Shown here in pieces: positions 11,716-23,509 of a DNA stretch of 64,000 nucleotides (the first letter of the stretch is position 1; every line of letters begins with the position of its first letter). The position numbers and the translations under genes were made by a program. Source of the stretch: Cycas panzhihuaensis (lineage: Eukaryota > Cycadophyta); NCBI GenBank assembly GCA_023213395.1, contig CM041465.1:128657741-128721740 (forward strand), written 5' to 3'. The notes under the pieces are model-generated. The model worked only from the letters and a program-made list of their open reading frames with translations. It was not told the DNA's origin and did no database searches.

Positions 11716-12077
11716 TGCTATTAGAGTAGGTTGCCTGTCAAGCTTATCGTTGTGCAGGTTCACCAGTTTATTGATGTGTGGGGAGGTGGCTCCATAGAGC
11801 CTGTTGCCAGGTTGAAGATTTGACTTGGAAGGTGAAGTCTTAAGGTTATCGGTGTTCCAAAGTGTGCCAAGCATTTATACAAGATAGAATTATTGTCGGG
11901 TAATACTGTTCCTTTGTGTTACCTGGAGCAAGCCATGTGCCAGGGTTTACCCTATGCTAGAAATTGGTTGAGATGAATTTGTAAAACTGGAAAAGTGATT
12001 GGACTCTGATTGATAGAAGTGAAGGTTCTATACCTATGAATACTTGTTAGGATTTGTTGGAAATATTGAAGAATTTG
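11716..12077 (+). other. B primer-site relic and leader
   Basis: TGCTATTAGAGTAGG at 11716 is a mutated initiator tRNA-Met primer site (TGGTATCAGAGC with three changes). The rest, up to the C insertion, has no convincing coding frame; it resumes at 23848. Confidence 0.75.
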
Positions 12078-12421
12078 TGAAGGTTTGTAAAATGATGGAG
12101 ACAGAGCAGAGCAATCCATCAAGTAATCAAACCATTGTTGCATAAACACAATAATCTTTTGTATTCAATCCATCTTTGAGAGAGTATTGCAAATGTCCAA
12201 AATGAAGGTGGTGTCAAAAGACACCAGGATTTGTCACCCCAGTAAAGATATAGTTTGAGGGAGGAGGGAAACCTCCTCAACGTCCAAAATTCAAAATATA
12301 ATAAAATAATGCTTAACTAAAGCAACTTTAACCTTAACTTACTTACCTTCACATGTGTGCACTCACATGTGTAAATGGTGGGAGTGAGGTGATGAACATT
12401 AACTCCAACATTCTCCCCCTT
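12078..12421 (-). repeat. C 3' LTR plus polypurine tract
   Basis: The LTR is 12078-12410. The tract 12411-12421 (TTCTCCCCCTT on the + strand, AAGGGGGAGAA on the minus) directly abuts it. A palindromic ACATGTGTGCACTCACATGTG lies in the U3 side (about 12351-12371). Confidence 0.9.
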
Positions 12422-12609
12422 AGTGGTCATTACGAACATCTTTGTCTTCTCTTTAAACTTGTGAAACTTGAACTTGAAAAAAACTTAAAAAAAAACTTTG
12501 AATGTTTGTTCTTTAGTTTGATCATCATCAACTCGCCTCATCCTTTCGGTGATGTGTGTCTCTTTAACATTGAGTGGTTCAAATGATGTCCAAGTAAATG
12601 TGACTTGCT

Positions 12610-13206
12610 TCAAAGGAGGATGAGTGGTTGCAACTTTGACTTTGTCTTCTGGATTCTTTGTTTTATGGTAGTAGCTTGATTTGAATAAGGATGAATGGCT
12701 GCATCTTTGACTTTACTATCCAGAATCTTTGTTTTGTAAGTAATAATCATGTCCAAGTATTTCTCATTAGGTATCTCCCCCTCAAATGAAGGATCAGCTT
12801 CACGTGCAATAAGGTGATCATTCATTTGATTTGAATTTTCTTCACTAGTTTTTTCATCACAAACAATCTGCTCTGACATCTGTCTCACATGCTCAACAAC
12901 ATCAATGTTAAATTCATTTATATTGAGGGTTGCTCCTCTATAAATAGAATCTAAGGTGTCCCATACGGATTTGGAGGTCGGCATTTCACAAACTTTAGAA
13001 AAAACATTGTCATATATAGTGCAAAATAATATAGTTAAGGCTTCATTGTCTTTTTTAATGTGTTCTTTAATATTAAGGTCATATTCATTTTGTAAGTATC
13101 TTCAAAGATCATTTGTGATAAAGTAAGTTTGTATTGTTTTATGCCATTGTTGAAAATCATGGCCATCAAATATAGAGAATCGTATTTGATTTAGATTCAT
13201 TGCCAT
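12610..13206 (-). pseudogene. C gag (copia UBN2-type)
   Basis: On the minus strand a start at about 13206 gives MAMNLNQIRFSIFDGHDF, then WHKTIQTYF: the 'F-D-G-x-x-F-x-x-W' opening of plant copia gag. After a stop, KEHIKKDNEALTILFCTI leads into the open frame 12984-12610, which begins MPTSKSVWDTLDSIYRG (the usual T-A-K-E-x-W-D-x-L-x-x-x-Y motif). No CCHC knuckle follows. It is the only gene in C. Confidence 0.8.
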
Positions 13207-14012
13207 TTTATAGGAAATTTTAGTACATAATCGAAAAGAAATACGATTTTCAAGTAGACAACTCCTTAAATGAGTTCAATACTAATGCAAGTAGATGATA
13301 AAGATATTCCAAAAAGAATGCAATCTAATATCAATAAGTTTACCAATGATATGGTTTTGCCAATAACTTTCAAGAAAAAGATGTAATGCCTTTAAAATTG
13401 AAATGAGATTTCTTTTATGCAAAAGGAAAATAACTTGAATGAAACACAATAACTTTTAAGCAAGATTAAATAAACAATAAACTCTTGAAAGAAATATGCA
13501 GGTAATCACTTTCCCGAAAGAATACAATGCTTTTATATGTGAAATGTTCCTTTGAAAAAATAAAGGGTACTACCAACTAGACATTACTTTTACAAGTGCA
13601 ACAAGTGTATGAACTTTTTAACAATGATGAAGGAAGAATGCTTTCAATAAATGTATGAACTTTTCAACAATGAAGAATAAAGAATGCTTTCAACAAGTGT
13701 ATATGAACTTTTCAAGTGTATACCTTTAGAAGAAATCAAAAGGCTTAATAAATCAATGAACTTATAATATATAATTTCAAATACTCTTTGAAATATAATG
13801 ATTATATGAGCAAATTTGAAAAGTAACTAAGATCATTTAAACATGCAGATCTGAAATAAAATTTTTGATGAAAAATAATAGAAAAAAATTCTAAGCTTTT
13901 GATTTTTCAAACGAATAAGCACTAACTTGAGCAAAAAATGACCTTTTTCAATGCAAGATTAATAAGTATTCCTTTTGTCTATGATGAAGATATATGATGC
14001 AGGAAGTCTGAA

Positions 14013-14043
<31 letters not shown>

Positions 14044-16580
14044 CTCTTTAGAAAGATGAAAAATATGAAGAAGCCATTTCCAAAAAATGAATTGTACCCG
14101 TTTTAGGATGTCGGACCACTTAGCTTGTCACTTGCTTTAGATGTATGTGATCGATTTTTTGCTACAAATCAGCTTAAAAGAAGCTATATAAAAGTCAAAT
14201 GAAATGATCAAACATATATCATAAGTAATCAGTAAGAAGAATAAAAGAAAGAACTCCTTAAAAAAGGTTAAGAGGATAAGCCTGTTGGGATATATCAAAT
14301 GCTCAAGTTGATCAGCTTCAAAGCTATACTAAACAATATCAAATTAAGATGAGATTATACCAGTTTGAGGATCAATAAAATATCTGTTCAACGGATCTGA
14401 CCGTTTTGAGAATGGGTTCCTACAAGTCAAGATTTTAATACACAAATGATATGGTCCCCTTTTTGGGGCTTAACGGGAGCTTGGGGCTGAAAAGATCATG
14501 AAATACTAGTAACAAACTTATAAAACAATGTAAAATGATCAAATATAATTTAAAGAGCGGCTTAGTATGCTTTGAGTCAATAAACTTGAGAAATAGTGTA
14601 TAAAAATGTGAAATAATGACAGATTAGAAACTTTTTTGTACCTCAACTTTGATAGTTTAGAGCACCTGCAAAATAGACTCAAAATGAAATAAAAACAACT
14701 TAAAACTGTAGATCTCTAAAAAATATTTCACCGGAATTAGACGATACTCAATTTTGAGCTATGAAGCTCAAGATATTAAAGAAATTGTTAAAAGTGTCAT
14801 TCCAAGGTTGATAAAATAGGCAGCACAAACAAGGTCAACTTTGACCTGCTCAAACCTGCAAGATAATTAGTCAAATCATGCAAAAAAATACCTTCAGGCA
14901 GTAGTGCTCTGAATCATGATTCCAATAAATCTTACGGTTTGGAAATCCGATTTCCGGTTGAGGAGATACAACTGAAAATGTAAGTAGTACTTTTTATGTA
15001 AATATGTTAAAAAATACTAAAGTGTCACTTTCAATGATTAAAATAAAGATTAAATCAAATCTTTAAAAATAAAATAAGTAGACAATAATAAAGTTTGCTG
15101 AAAATAGATTATTGCGGAGTAGATCCGGGTAAAAAATGATCTCTCATTGATAAAATATAACCTGATAGAGAAGGGATTTTGTGATAATAATTTTAAAAGG
15201 CTTTGAAAAAAAATGATTGACTTTATCTCAATAAAATCAGTTCAAATCGGCTCCAAATATAGCAAATAGCCAGTCTAAACTATAACCCACAAAATTCTAG
15301 ACTCAACGGGACAGGTTTCGTCAGAAACCGATATCTTAGTGAAGAGATATTGTAGAAAATAGCCAAGTACCTTATGTTTCAAGGAAAAATAAAAAAAAAT
15401 AAAAAAGAAAATTTATAAGTTTGAAATTGGGCCCCTTTAACAAACAAACTAAAGTCACATAGACTGATGTGACTAGGGGCTTGCAACCTTAAGGGGGCTT
15501 AAGTCTTATTAAACGGAGTTCAAATATTATAATTAACAATTTCTTTAAAACATTGTTGATAATGTATATATTTGATCAACGTATTAAAAAATGATTAAAA
15601 AGAATGGTGAATGGCGTGCGACCCACGCGACTGCACAGTGCTTACGGAGGTGACGTAGAGGGTTAGAACTCGATCGAATCGATCGAGTCTCAACACCGAG
15701 CAGGGCACAAACAGGAATACTGCCTATTGACACGCAACTTGGGCTCGAAAACACGTCAAAAACGATTAAAATGAATATGTATTATGAGAATAAAACATGC
15801 TGACGCGACGGGTAACAGAGGGAATGTTGATGCTATGAAGCCAAAAACACTTCGAGAGCTCTCAAATCTGAGCTGAGACAGACCCACGGGGGGGGCGCCT
15901 GAGCAAGGAGAACTGGATTTTACAAAAAAAATTCAAAGAAAATAATGAGAAATTGAAGAAAAACTTGAGAAATGGAGGCTGAGTCACTTTAGAGGCTGGA
16001 TCTCTCTCTACAAGCCACGAAATGAGACGATATTTGACAGGTAGTAGGGTGTCTTGGGTAGCAAGGAGCTGGTAAAGTTTCACAACGATCCGTTGCTTGT
16101 GCACTGAGAACGAGCTTGCAAACCGAACTGGAGCCAAATGGAGTAGCAGTAAATCAATATGAGAAATCTCACTGTACGATCAACGAAATCTCGAACTGTT
16201 TTTTTCAATGGCTCGTTGGCTCAACAAGAATCACAACGAGTGGTCACTTGTAGGGGTTTCGAGTGCTAGATCTGCTGCACAAGCTTGTCGAATCGAGGGT
16301 ATCAAGTTACCCAAAAAATAAACTTAAAAAATAAACGTAAAATGAAAAAACATTTTTTCAATTTGACAAACGATTAAACACCTTCAGAAACTGACTAGAT
16401 GTGGGTGTAGAGGGTCTACAAAGGTAGATCAATAAAAAATCTTTCAAAAAAAAAAATTTTTTATATACAAAATCAAAAAAATATGTCAACAGAAGGATGC
16501 ACTTGGAGGGAAAACTTCAGTAGGTTAGATCTCACCAATGGAGAAACGAAATCTAACGAAACTGGAGGAGTAGCTCGATA
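13207..16580 (-). other. C non-coding interior, left part
   Basis: No domain is recognised. 13250-15550 is AT-rich with a (TA)n run at 14012-14041. 15600-16320 is richer in GC, with a palindromic GATCGAATCGATCGAG (15672-15687) and a 91-codon minus-strand frame (16137-15862) starting MAPVRFASSFSVHKQRIV that I cannot identify. On the minus strand this GC-rich block lies toward the 5' end of C, so it may be leader or a captured fragment. Confidence 0.5.
14012..14041. repeat. (TA)n microsatellite
   Basis: About 15 uninterrupted AT/TA dinucleotides. Confidence 0.95.
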
Positions 16581-16585
16581 CAGTT

Positions 16586-16966
16586 TGTTAGGGATCCAAC
16601 CCCTAACTTACCTTCTCTTATATTCTCTTATATCTTGTACTTCTTCTCTCTCTTATATTTTTATTTCTTCTACTTCTTCCCTTTTCTTAATATCCCACAT
16701 GCATAAGTAGAAGGTTGTGTAGTGGTCATTGAGCACTATATATATTCATGTAATATCCCACATGCATAAGGAGGCGGTTGAGTAGTAAGCATAGAGACAT
16801 ATATATATTTGTGTAATCCTTAGAGTAGGATATCTTGAATATCATTGTTATTTGCATGTAATTGGGAGGTTGCCCCCTCGAAGGGTATTGCAATATAAGT
16901 GCTCTTTTGGAGTTATTTGCTAATTATATTGGTGTGCAATTATCATTAAGGAGTGGTATCCTACCA
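16586..16966 (+). repeat. D 5' LTR
   Basis: Starts TGTTAGGGATCCAACCCC and ends ATCCTACCA. An internal short repeat, AATATCCCACATGCATAAG, occurs twice (about 16689 and 16752). CACTATATATATTCATG is a TATA-like element. Confidence 0.97.
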
Positions 16967-16968
16967 AG

Positions 16969-16980
16969 TGGTATCAGAGC
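16969..16980 (+). other. D primer-binding site (initiator tRNA-Met)
   Basis: TGGTATCAGAGC, a perfect match to the complement of the plant initiator tRNA-Met 3' end, two bases after the LTR. Confidence 0.95.
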
Positions 16981-17721
16981 GGTCGATCCATTCCTTGTGG
17001 GAGAGTCAAGGTACTAAATAATCAATTTTTTCCATCATTTTTTTTCATTAGTACCTATTCGCATTTGATTTCCATTTAGTTACTTTGCTTTTTGGGGGTA
17101 GATAACACTGCAATCGGGCAGCTACCCTAACACTGCCACCGGGCAATTCTCTTTTGCATTTAGATAGAGACCTTGTGCCGGGGGTCTATAAATATCACGA
17201 GGATTTGTCGCTTTGGGCTAAACGCATTGTGGCTTTTCCGTCCCTTGCGTGAAGGACTGGAGATCACACTCCTGAATCAAGACTTAGACAGAACTCGGCT
17301 ACGAAATTGTGCCTCCACGTACCTGCGAGTATATAGGAGGACCCCCTAGATAGGCCTTCCTAGTATAGGTAACCATAGGAAACCTATTGATCGTCTGCAA
17401 TTTGTAGTGCACCTAAGCTTGCTAGCCCCGGAAGTTACTCTCCACGCACTTAGAGACGGGTAGTACAACTATAGAGTAGAGCGCTTGCCTCAGAATTGAT
17501 ACTATTTACGCCCTGGGATAAGTATATCTGAGGGCCTACAAACCGACAAGCCCATACCTAGTGTACCGGGTCAATCTATTAGTGGGTTGTGTGCACCTGG
17601 CCGTTGAGTCACCATCATCTATTTGTTAAATCGAGTGTCTCTAGCCAGTCTGTCATCAGTTCTTGCGCACATAGTCTGTCAACCAACCAGTGGCCAAAAA
17701 AGCAAAAAGCAAAAAGCAAAA

Positions 17722-17765
<44 letters not shown>

Positions 17766-17862
17766 ATATTGCCTCATATTGGGGATAATACCTATAGACA
17801 CCCGTCAAATCCTTTTCAGTCACATTTACTAACCAAGATTCCAACTTAGGTCTTGTGGACTA
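16981..17862 (+). other. D long leader with 38-base poly(A)
   Basis: No homologous frame in about 880 bases before the gag start. AGCAAAA units (17701-17724) run into an uninterrupted A tract at 17725-17762, 100 bases before the gag ATG. The leader is rich in short G/C tracts, as expected for a packaging and translation-control region. Confidence 0.75.
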
Positions 17863-18643
17863 ATGGCCCCTAAGATGAACCCAAGTTGGACCCAAGATCT
17901 CAATGATGCTGTTTCACAACGAGAAGATATATTACAAATCCAGAATGACTTCAATGAAAAATTTGAAGCAGTAATGCTAGAGCTCACATCCATGAAACCT
18001 CTTAAGGAAGAAAAGAGTGATCTTGATGATACTACTCACATAGGTGGGGGTCACTTCGCTAAAGAAGATGAAGGTAATGATGGTAGGCGCTTTCGTCCAA
18101 ACTTCCTTCCCAAGGTAGAAATCAAGAAGTTCAATGGCACAGATGTACGCACCTGGATCACCCAAATGGAACAATACTTTTCTCTTCATCAAGTTCTAGC
18201 AGATAAGAAAGTTCCTCTTGCTTCTTTACACATGGAAACTGAACCCTACCAATGGTACCAATGGGTCATGAAAGCAATTGGTGGGCTTAGTTATCAATGG
18301 GAGGGTTTTGTCAAGGATCTTATAGCTCAATATGACAAGACTGGATCGTGACCACTTTAACCGCTTAGCTAAAGTTAGACAGAGGGGACCTGCTTACCTT
18401 ATACAGTAATACCAACGTCTCTCCACAAGGGTTGATGGTCTTTGTCAGGATAAATTACTTGAGCTATACATTGGTGGGTTACGAGATGACATCAGACATG
18501 AGTTGCGACTCTTAAAACCTGATAACATCTCTACAGCTATTAATTTTGCTCAACACATTGAAGCAAAAAATAAGGCATCCCGACCCCCCCAACGAACATT
18601 TCCAGAAAAACGACCACAATTTCAGGTTCCTGGTGTATGACGA
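17863..18643 (+). pseudogene. D gag capsid
   Basis: Starts MAPKMNPSWTQDLNDAV. The Retrotrans_gag core is FNGTDVRTWITQMEQYF and DKKVPLASLHMET through WEGFVKDLIAQY (to 18351). A frameshift there moves the frame to HFNRLAKVRQRG, LLELYIGGLRDDIRHEL and AINFAQHIEAK (to about 18600), with a stop at about 18407. The linker ends at a stop just before the knuckle frame at 18644. Confidence 0.93.
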
Positions 18644-19260
18644 ATGACTTCCCAAGAGATGGATGAGAAACGATTGAAAGGGTTATGTTTTCGTTGTAAC
18701 CAAAAGTGGAATAAAGACCATAAGTGTCCTGAACGGCGCTTATTTATAATTGAGGATGTTCAAGATGAGGAACCAGTAGAAGAAGCCTCATTAGAGCCAG
18801 AAAATAATGATTGTGACCCACCTGAGGAGGAAGAAGAAGATACTGCTACTATATCTGTGCATGCCCTAGCTGGAATTGCAGCCCCTCAGACACTCAAACT
18901 TATTGGGTACATTAAGAAAAGGAAGTTGGTTGTCCTCATAGATTCTGGGAGCACCCATAATTTCATTAACCGGAAACTTGCCGAAGAACTCAACTGTTTT
19001 CCATATCCTGTCAAAAATTTTCAGGTTATGGTGGCTAATGGAGGGACACTCGCTTGTGGGGGAAAATGTCACTATCAAGTTGCAAATGGGTGACTATCAC
19101 CTCTCCACTTCTATGTATGCCATTCCTGTTGGAGGAGTTGATGTTGTATTAGGGGTACAATGGCTCAAACCACTAGGGACCATTCAACTAAATATGCAAG
19201 AGCTCTTCATCCGATTTATCAAGGAATTGACTATCAATTGAATGGGATCATTCCTCCACC
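18644..19260 (+). pseudogene. D zinc knuckle and aspartic protease
   Basis: Frame 18644-19093 has the knuckle CFRCNQKWNKDHKC (about 18689-18730), an acidic linker, then the retropepsin active site VVLIDSGSTHNFI (about 18929-18967) with the DSG triad intact. A frameshift at about 19060 moves the flap and C-terminal half to frame 18978-19241 (YAIPVGGVDVVLGVQWL). The active site is normal but the domain is split. Confidence 0.93.
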
Positions 19261-20200
19261 GACCCAAATCATCACTCACCGTATGGAGAGGCTTATTAAA
19301 AAGGGTGGTACAGTGAATCATTGCCAAATGTTATGCTCTAGAAGGTCAAGAACTTCCAATGTAAGGGGACATTCTCCAAGATGATGGTATACCAAATGAC
19401 TTAAAATTGGTACTTCACCGCCATAACCAGGTCTTTCAAGATATTCCTCAAGGTCTTCCCCCAATACGTGACCAAGATCATAGCATTGACCTGGTAGTTG
19501 GAAGTAATCCTCCTTGTATTCGACCATACCAGTATCCCTACCAGCAAAAGAATGAAATTGAACGACTAGTTCAAGAACTCCTTAATGCTGGTATTATTAG
19601 GAAAGTAAAAGCACTTTTTCCGCCTTGATTTTAGTAAGAAAAAGGATGGCTCATTTCGCATGTGTGTAGACCATCACGAGCTCAATAAGATAACCATCAA
19701 AGATAAATTTCCTATACCAGTCATTGATGAACTCTTGGATGAACTCCATGGAGCAATGTTCTTCACATCATTGGACTTACGGTCAGAATACCATCAAATC
19801 AGGATCAAAGCAGAGGATGTTCATAAAACTGCATTTCGTACACATGAAGGTCACTATGAATTTTTAGTCATGCCATTTGGCTTGACTAATGCTCCATCCA
19901 CCTTTCAAGGACTCATGAATAAACTCTTTCGACCTTACTTAAGGAAGTTCATATTAGTCTTTTTTGATGACATTTTGATCTTCAACAGACGTGGAAGACC
20001 ATCTTCAAAGATGTTGATAAGGCATTACAGGTGCTTGCAGACAACCAACTTTATGCAAAAAAATCAAAATGTCAATTTGGGCAAACAGAAATAGAATATT
20101 TGGGTCATATCATCTCTCAAGAAGGAGTCAAGGTGAATCCTAAGAAAATAGCAGTTATCGCAAACTAGCCTAAACCTAAAAACATCAAGGGCCTTCGTGG
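19261..20200 (+). pseudogene. D reverse transcriptase
   Basis: Frame 19407-19628 holds the N-terminal linker and EIERLVQELLNAGII. A one-base shift leads to the palm in frame 19660-20094 with [33 protein letters not shown] (the usual G of R-S-G-Y-H-Q-I is E) and VFFDDILIF (catalytic FFDD intact). A further shift at about 19985 follows. The thumb region ([26 protein letters not shown]) runs to about 20260. Confidence 0.94.
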
Positions 20201-20800
20201 ATTCTTAGGAATCACAGGATATTATCGAAAGTTTGTTCAAGGCTATGCAAGGATTGCTTCCCCTTTAATCAATTTGTTAAAAAAAGATTCTTTTCATTGG
20301 AATGATAAGGCCTCTGAAGCATTTGAACACCTAAAGTTGGCTTTAACTACCACACCAGTCCTTGCAACACCAGACTTTACAAAGACCTTCACCATTGAAT
20401 GTGATGCATCGGGCAAGGCATTGGAGCATTCTAATGCAAGAAGGAAAACCGCTGGCTTTTTGAAAGTTGTCGACTTACACTCAAGGAACAAGTCATGACC
20501 ACCTATGAGAATGTAATGATAGCAATTCACCATGCGGTTAGGAAATGGCGACAATATTTATTGGAAACACATTTCCAAATTAAAATGCACCATGATAGCT
20601 TAAAATATTTCCTATCTCAAAGGGCATCATCCGAGGAACAACAAAATGGGTCACCAAAATGCAAGCTTTTGACTTTGAAATAATATATAAAAAGGCAAGG
20701 ATAATATAGTCACGATGCTTTATCTCGTAAGGAAGAAGACTCAGACTATATTCTATCACAACGATCAATCCCTCTTGGATAGCAAGCCAAGCAAGAATGG
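20201..20800 (+). pseudogene. D RNase H
   Basis: Frame 20274-20498 gives [27 protein letters not shown] and [11 protein letters not shown]. It is then disrupted before the middle of the domain. Frame 20495-20683 continues with [23 protein letters not shown] and a HDSLKYFLSQRA block (the usual T-D-H-x-S-L-K motif). A stop precedes the region linking to integrase. Confidence 0.9.
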
Positions 20801-21756
20801 GATGAGGACTCCTTTACAAAGCGTATCATTCAAGACCTTCAAGCTGGAGTAGGGCATTCAACCCATTATACATGGTCTTCAAATATTCTCTGGTATAAGA
20901 ATCGAATATATATATGCCCTCACTCTAGCCTTAAGGAGCAAATTTTACATGATGCACATGCCTCTCCAATAGCAGGTCACTCAGGGTTCCTACGAACATA
21001 CCACCGCTTAAAACAATCTTTCTTTTGGAAGGGACAAAAAGGAGATGTAAAGAGATATGTTTCCTCATGTGAAATTTGTCAACGATATAAGATGTAAACA
21101 AATCAAGTCTCCGTGATTGTCGCAACCCCTTCCCATACGAAATCAACGATGGGAAGAAATTTCTATGGACTTCATCTTGGGTCCCAAGTCAAGGAAAAGA
21201 TGCTATAATCGGGTGGTTGTTGATAGGCTAACTAAATATGCTCATTTTGTGGCATTCAGCCACATATAAGGCAAAGCAAATGGCTGAGGTCTTTTAAAGG
21301 ATATACACAAAGTTGTAGCAAGATGCCCAAATGTATAGTCAAGGATCGGGATCCCAAGTTTACCAAGAATCGGACAAAACTCTTCCATCTACTTGGTACT
21401 AAACTGACAATGAGCTCAGTCTACCATCCACAAACAGATGGACAAACCGGGGTGGTTAATAAGTGCCTTGAAGGATACCTTCGGTGTTATGCTTCAGATA
21501 AGCAGGGCCAGTGGCATCATTGGCCTCCTTTAGCAGAATGGTGGTATAATACAACCTATCATGCATCAGCAGGAATGACCTGCTCCAAGCATTATATGGC
21601 TATGAACCACCCACACTTAAAAACTATGCCATAATCGGTTCTAAGGTTCAAGCAACGAAGACCACATCCAACAAACAACACATATTCTTAAGCTACTCAA
21701 GGAAAATTTGAACCTTGCACAAAATCGGATGAAACAACAGGCAGATAAAGGGTGAA
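20801..21756 (+). pseudogene. D integrase with catalytic Glu replaced
   Basis: The HHCC zinc segment is GHSGFLRTYHRLKQSFFW through SCEICQRYK (about 20970-21095). The first core part is frameshifted. Frame 21323-21634 has VKDRDPKFTKN (second catalytic Asp) and YHPQTDGQTGVVNKCLEGY. The residue after QT, Glu in the DDE triad, is Gly here. The protein would lack strand-transfer activity even without its frameshifts. Confidence 0.92.
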
Positions 21757-22189
21757 GTGAACGAGTGTTTCAACCAGGTGATTGGTATACTTACGGTTGC
21801 AAACCGTAAGCAAGGTGAATCTCTCAAACGAAATGGGCAACATAAGTTACAACCTCGATTTTATGGGCCTTACAAAATTCTCAAGAAGATTGGTGAAGTT
21901 GCATATGCCTTGGACTTACCACCACTATCAAGGATCCATAATGTCTTTCATGTTTCATGTCTCAAGAAGGTAATTGGGCAACAAGTACAAGTTCAAATGT
22001 AATTACCTATATTAAATGAGGAGGGCAACTTCAACTCATTCCGTAATGTATCATCGATCAAGAATTCGACATCTACGATCCAGACAAATCATTGAGTATC
22101 TCATCAAATGGAAACAACTTCCGCGAGAAGATGCAATTTGGGAGAATGAACAATTTGTCCTAGAGCACCCTGAGATCACCAAGCTTTGA
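21757..22189 (+). pseudogene. D integrase C-terminus (GPY/F) and chromodomain
   Basis: Frame 21757-22002 contains [20 protein letters not shown] and [12 protein letters not shown], the GPY/F module. A shift leads to the chromodomain end (22043-22189) with EYLIKWKQLPREDAIWENE. The tga stop at 22187-22189 lies in the loop of the hairpin at 22181-22200. Chromodomains guide integration to chromatin marked by histone methylation. Confidence 0.9.
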
Positions 22190-22214
22190 GGGCAAAGCTT
22201 TTTTAAGGGGGAGA
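22181..22214 (+). promoter_or_regulatory. D pol-stop hairpin and polypurine tract
   Basis: AAGCTTTGAGGGCAAAGCTT (22181-22200) forms an 8-bp stem with a 4-base loop. AAGGGGGAGA (22205-22214) is the plus-strand primer tract, three bases before the LTR. Confidence 0.85.
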
Positions 22215-22217
22215 CTT

Positions 22218-22598
22218 TGTTAGGGATCCAACCCCTAACTTACCTTCTCTTATATTCTCTTATATCTTGTACTTCTTCTCTCTCTTATATTTTTATTTCT
22301 TCTACTTCTTCCCTTTTCTTAATATCCCACATGCATAAGTAGAAGGTTGTGTAGTGGTCATTGAGCACTATATATATTCATGTAATATCCCACATGCATA
22401 AGGAGGCGGTTGAGTAGTAAGCATAGAGACATATATATATTTGTGTAATCCTTAGAGTAGGATATCTTGAATATCATTGTTATTTGCATGTAATTGGGAG
22501 GTTGCCCCCTCGAAGGGTATTGCAATATAAGTGCTCTTTTGGAGTTATTTGCTAATTATATTGGTGTGCAATTGTCATTAAGGAGTGGTATCCTACCA
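22218..22598 (+). repeat. D 3' LTR
   Basis: 381 bp, identical to the 5' copy except A to G in GCAATTATCATT (22573 side), by eye. Confidence 0.97.
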
Positions 22599-22603
22599 CA
22601 GTT

Positions 22604-23507
22604 GATGGCAAGATTTCTGTCAAATCTCGTGAAAAACAGATGCTTATATGCAGAGAATGAAGCTCTAGTTCCCAGGGAGGTTATACACCTTTATGGAGAC
22701 CTTGCATCCTAAGAAATGCTTAAAATTAGGCTGAACTTGCTTGGTCTATCTTGTATCAGACCTGCACCCCTGTCACACAAAAAAATTGATAAAAAAAGAA
22801 GCCAAAACGATCAAATGAGAGAAGGGGCAGTGGGGTTTTATTGCTAAAAACAATAGTCGAGCTTCCAAGGGGGAGATCTCTTCATCAGAGCATCAAAAAT
22901 CGAAATTGTCGAATCCAATACGGAGCTGACTCAGAGAGCTTCGAAATGATTGGTGATTTGCTAGGGTTTCATTCATCGTGGAGACTACACCAGCCTGTAA
23001 AAATACAAGTTCCTTCTCAAACCTTGAAAAAATGGTGAATAGACAATAAAATCTTCTAAAATATCAAACGAAATCTCAATATAACTCATCAAAAAAACTT
23101 GTTAGGCTGAATATGCAGCAATTATTCCATAGATCTGAAAAATATTGAATAAATAGACCAAATACATAAAAAATGGCTAAATATTTAACAAAATAAGCAA
23201 AACTTGTTAATAAAAACTTCGTAAAGTGATGAGATATTGAATATTTTAACGATTATAGTTGTGATCTTGCACAGATCTATGGAAATATAGGTTATTTTAT
23301 AAATATAAATAAAAAATAATCAATTTTTTAATAAAAAATATTATAAGAAACTGCTAATAAGCTTTACAGAAAATGAATAGAACCAGTATTTGGCTTGCCG
23401 TGAGTAGATCTGCCTCAGAAACTAATGGATCTTCTTATTTCTCAAAACAATAACTTCAACGGGCCAAATGAAGATGTAATAGGCCAACAATCTAAGCTCT
23501 GATATCA
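22604..23507 (-). other. C non-coding interior, right part, with primer site
   Basis: AT-rich, with no recognised coding sequence. The last 12 bases (23496-23507), read on the minus strand, are TGATATCAGAGC. This is the initiator tRNA-Met primer site with one change, two bases from the LTR. Confidence 0.8.
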
Positions 23508-23509
23508 AA

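Larger units (their letters stand above)
16586..22598 (+). mobile_element. D: very young but coding-dead Ty3/gypsy chromovirus
   Basis: LTRs 16586-16966 and 22218-22598, 381 bp each, differ at a single base by eye. CAGTT flanks both sides (16581-16585, 22599-22603). The primer site, gag, protease, RT, RNase H, integrase, chromodomain and polypurine tract are all in order. Nevertheless gag and pol carry several frameshifts and stops. The innermost and youngest element of the nest, inserted in C. Confidence 0.97.

Noticed and set aside
15862-16137. 91-codon minus-strand frame in C as a gene
   Set aside because: No recognisable domain and no second evidence; kept only as an unknown within the C interior.
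17589-17849. Lysine-rich frames across the D poly(A) tract
   Set aside because: Created by the A run itself (poly-Lys); no start context or homology.
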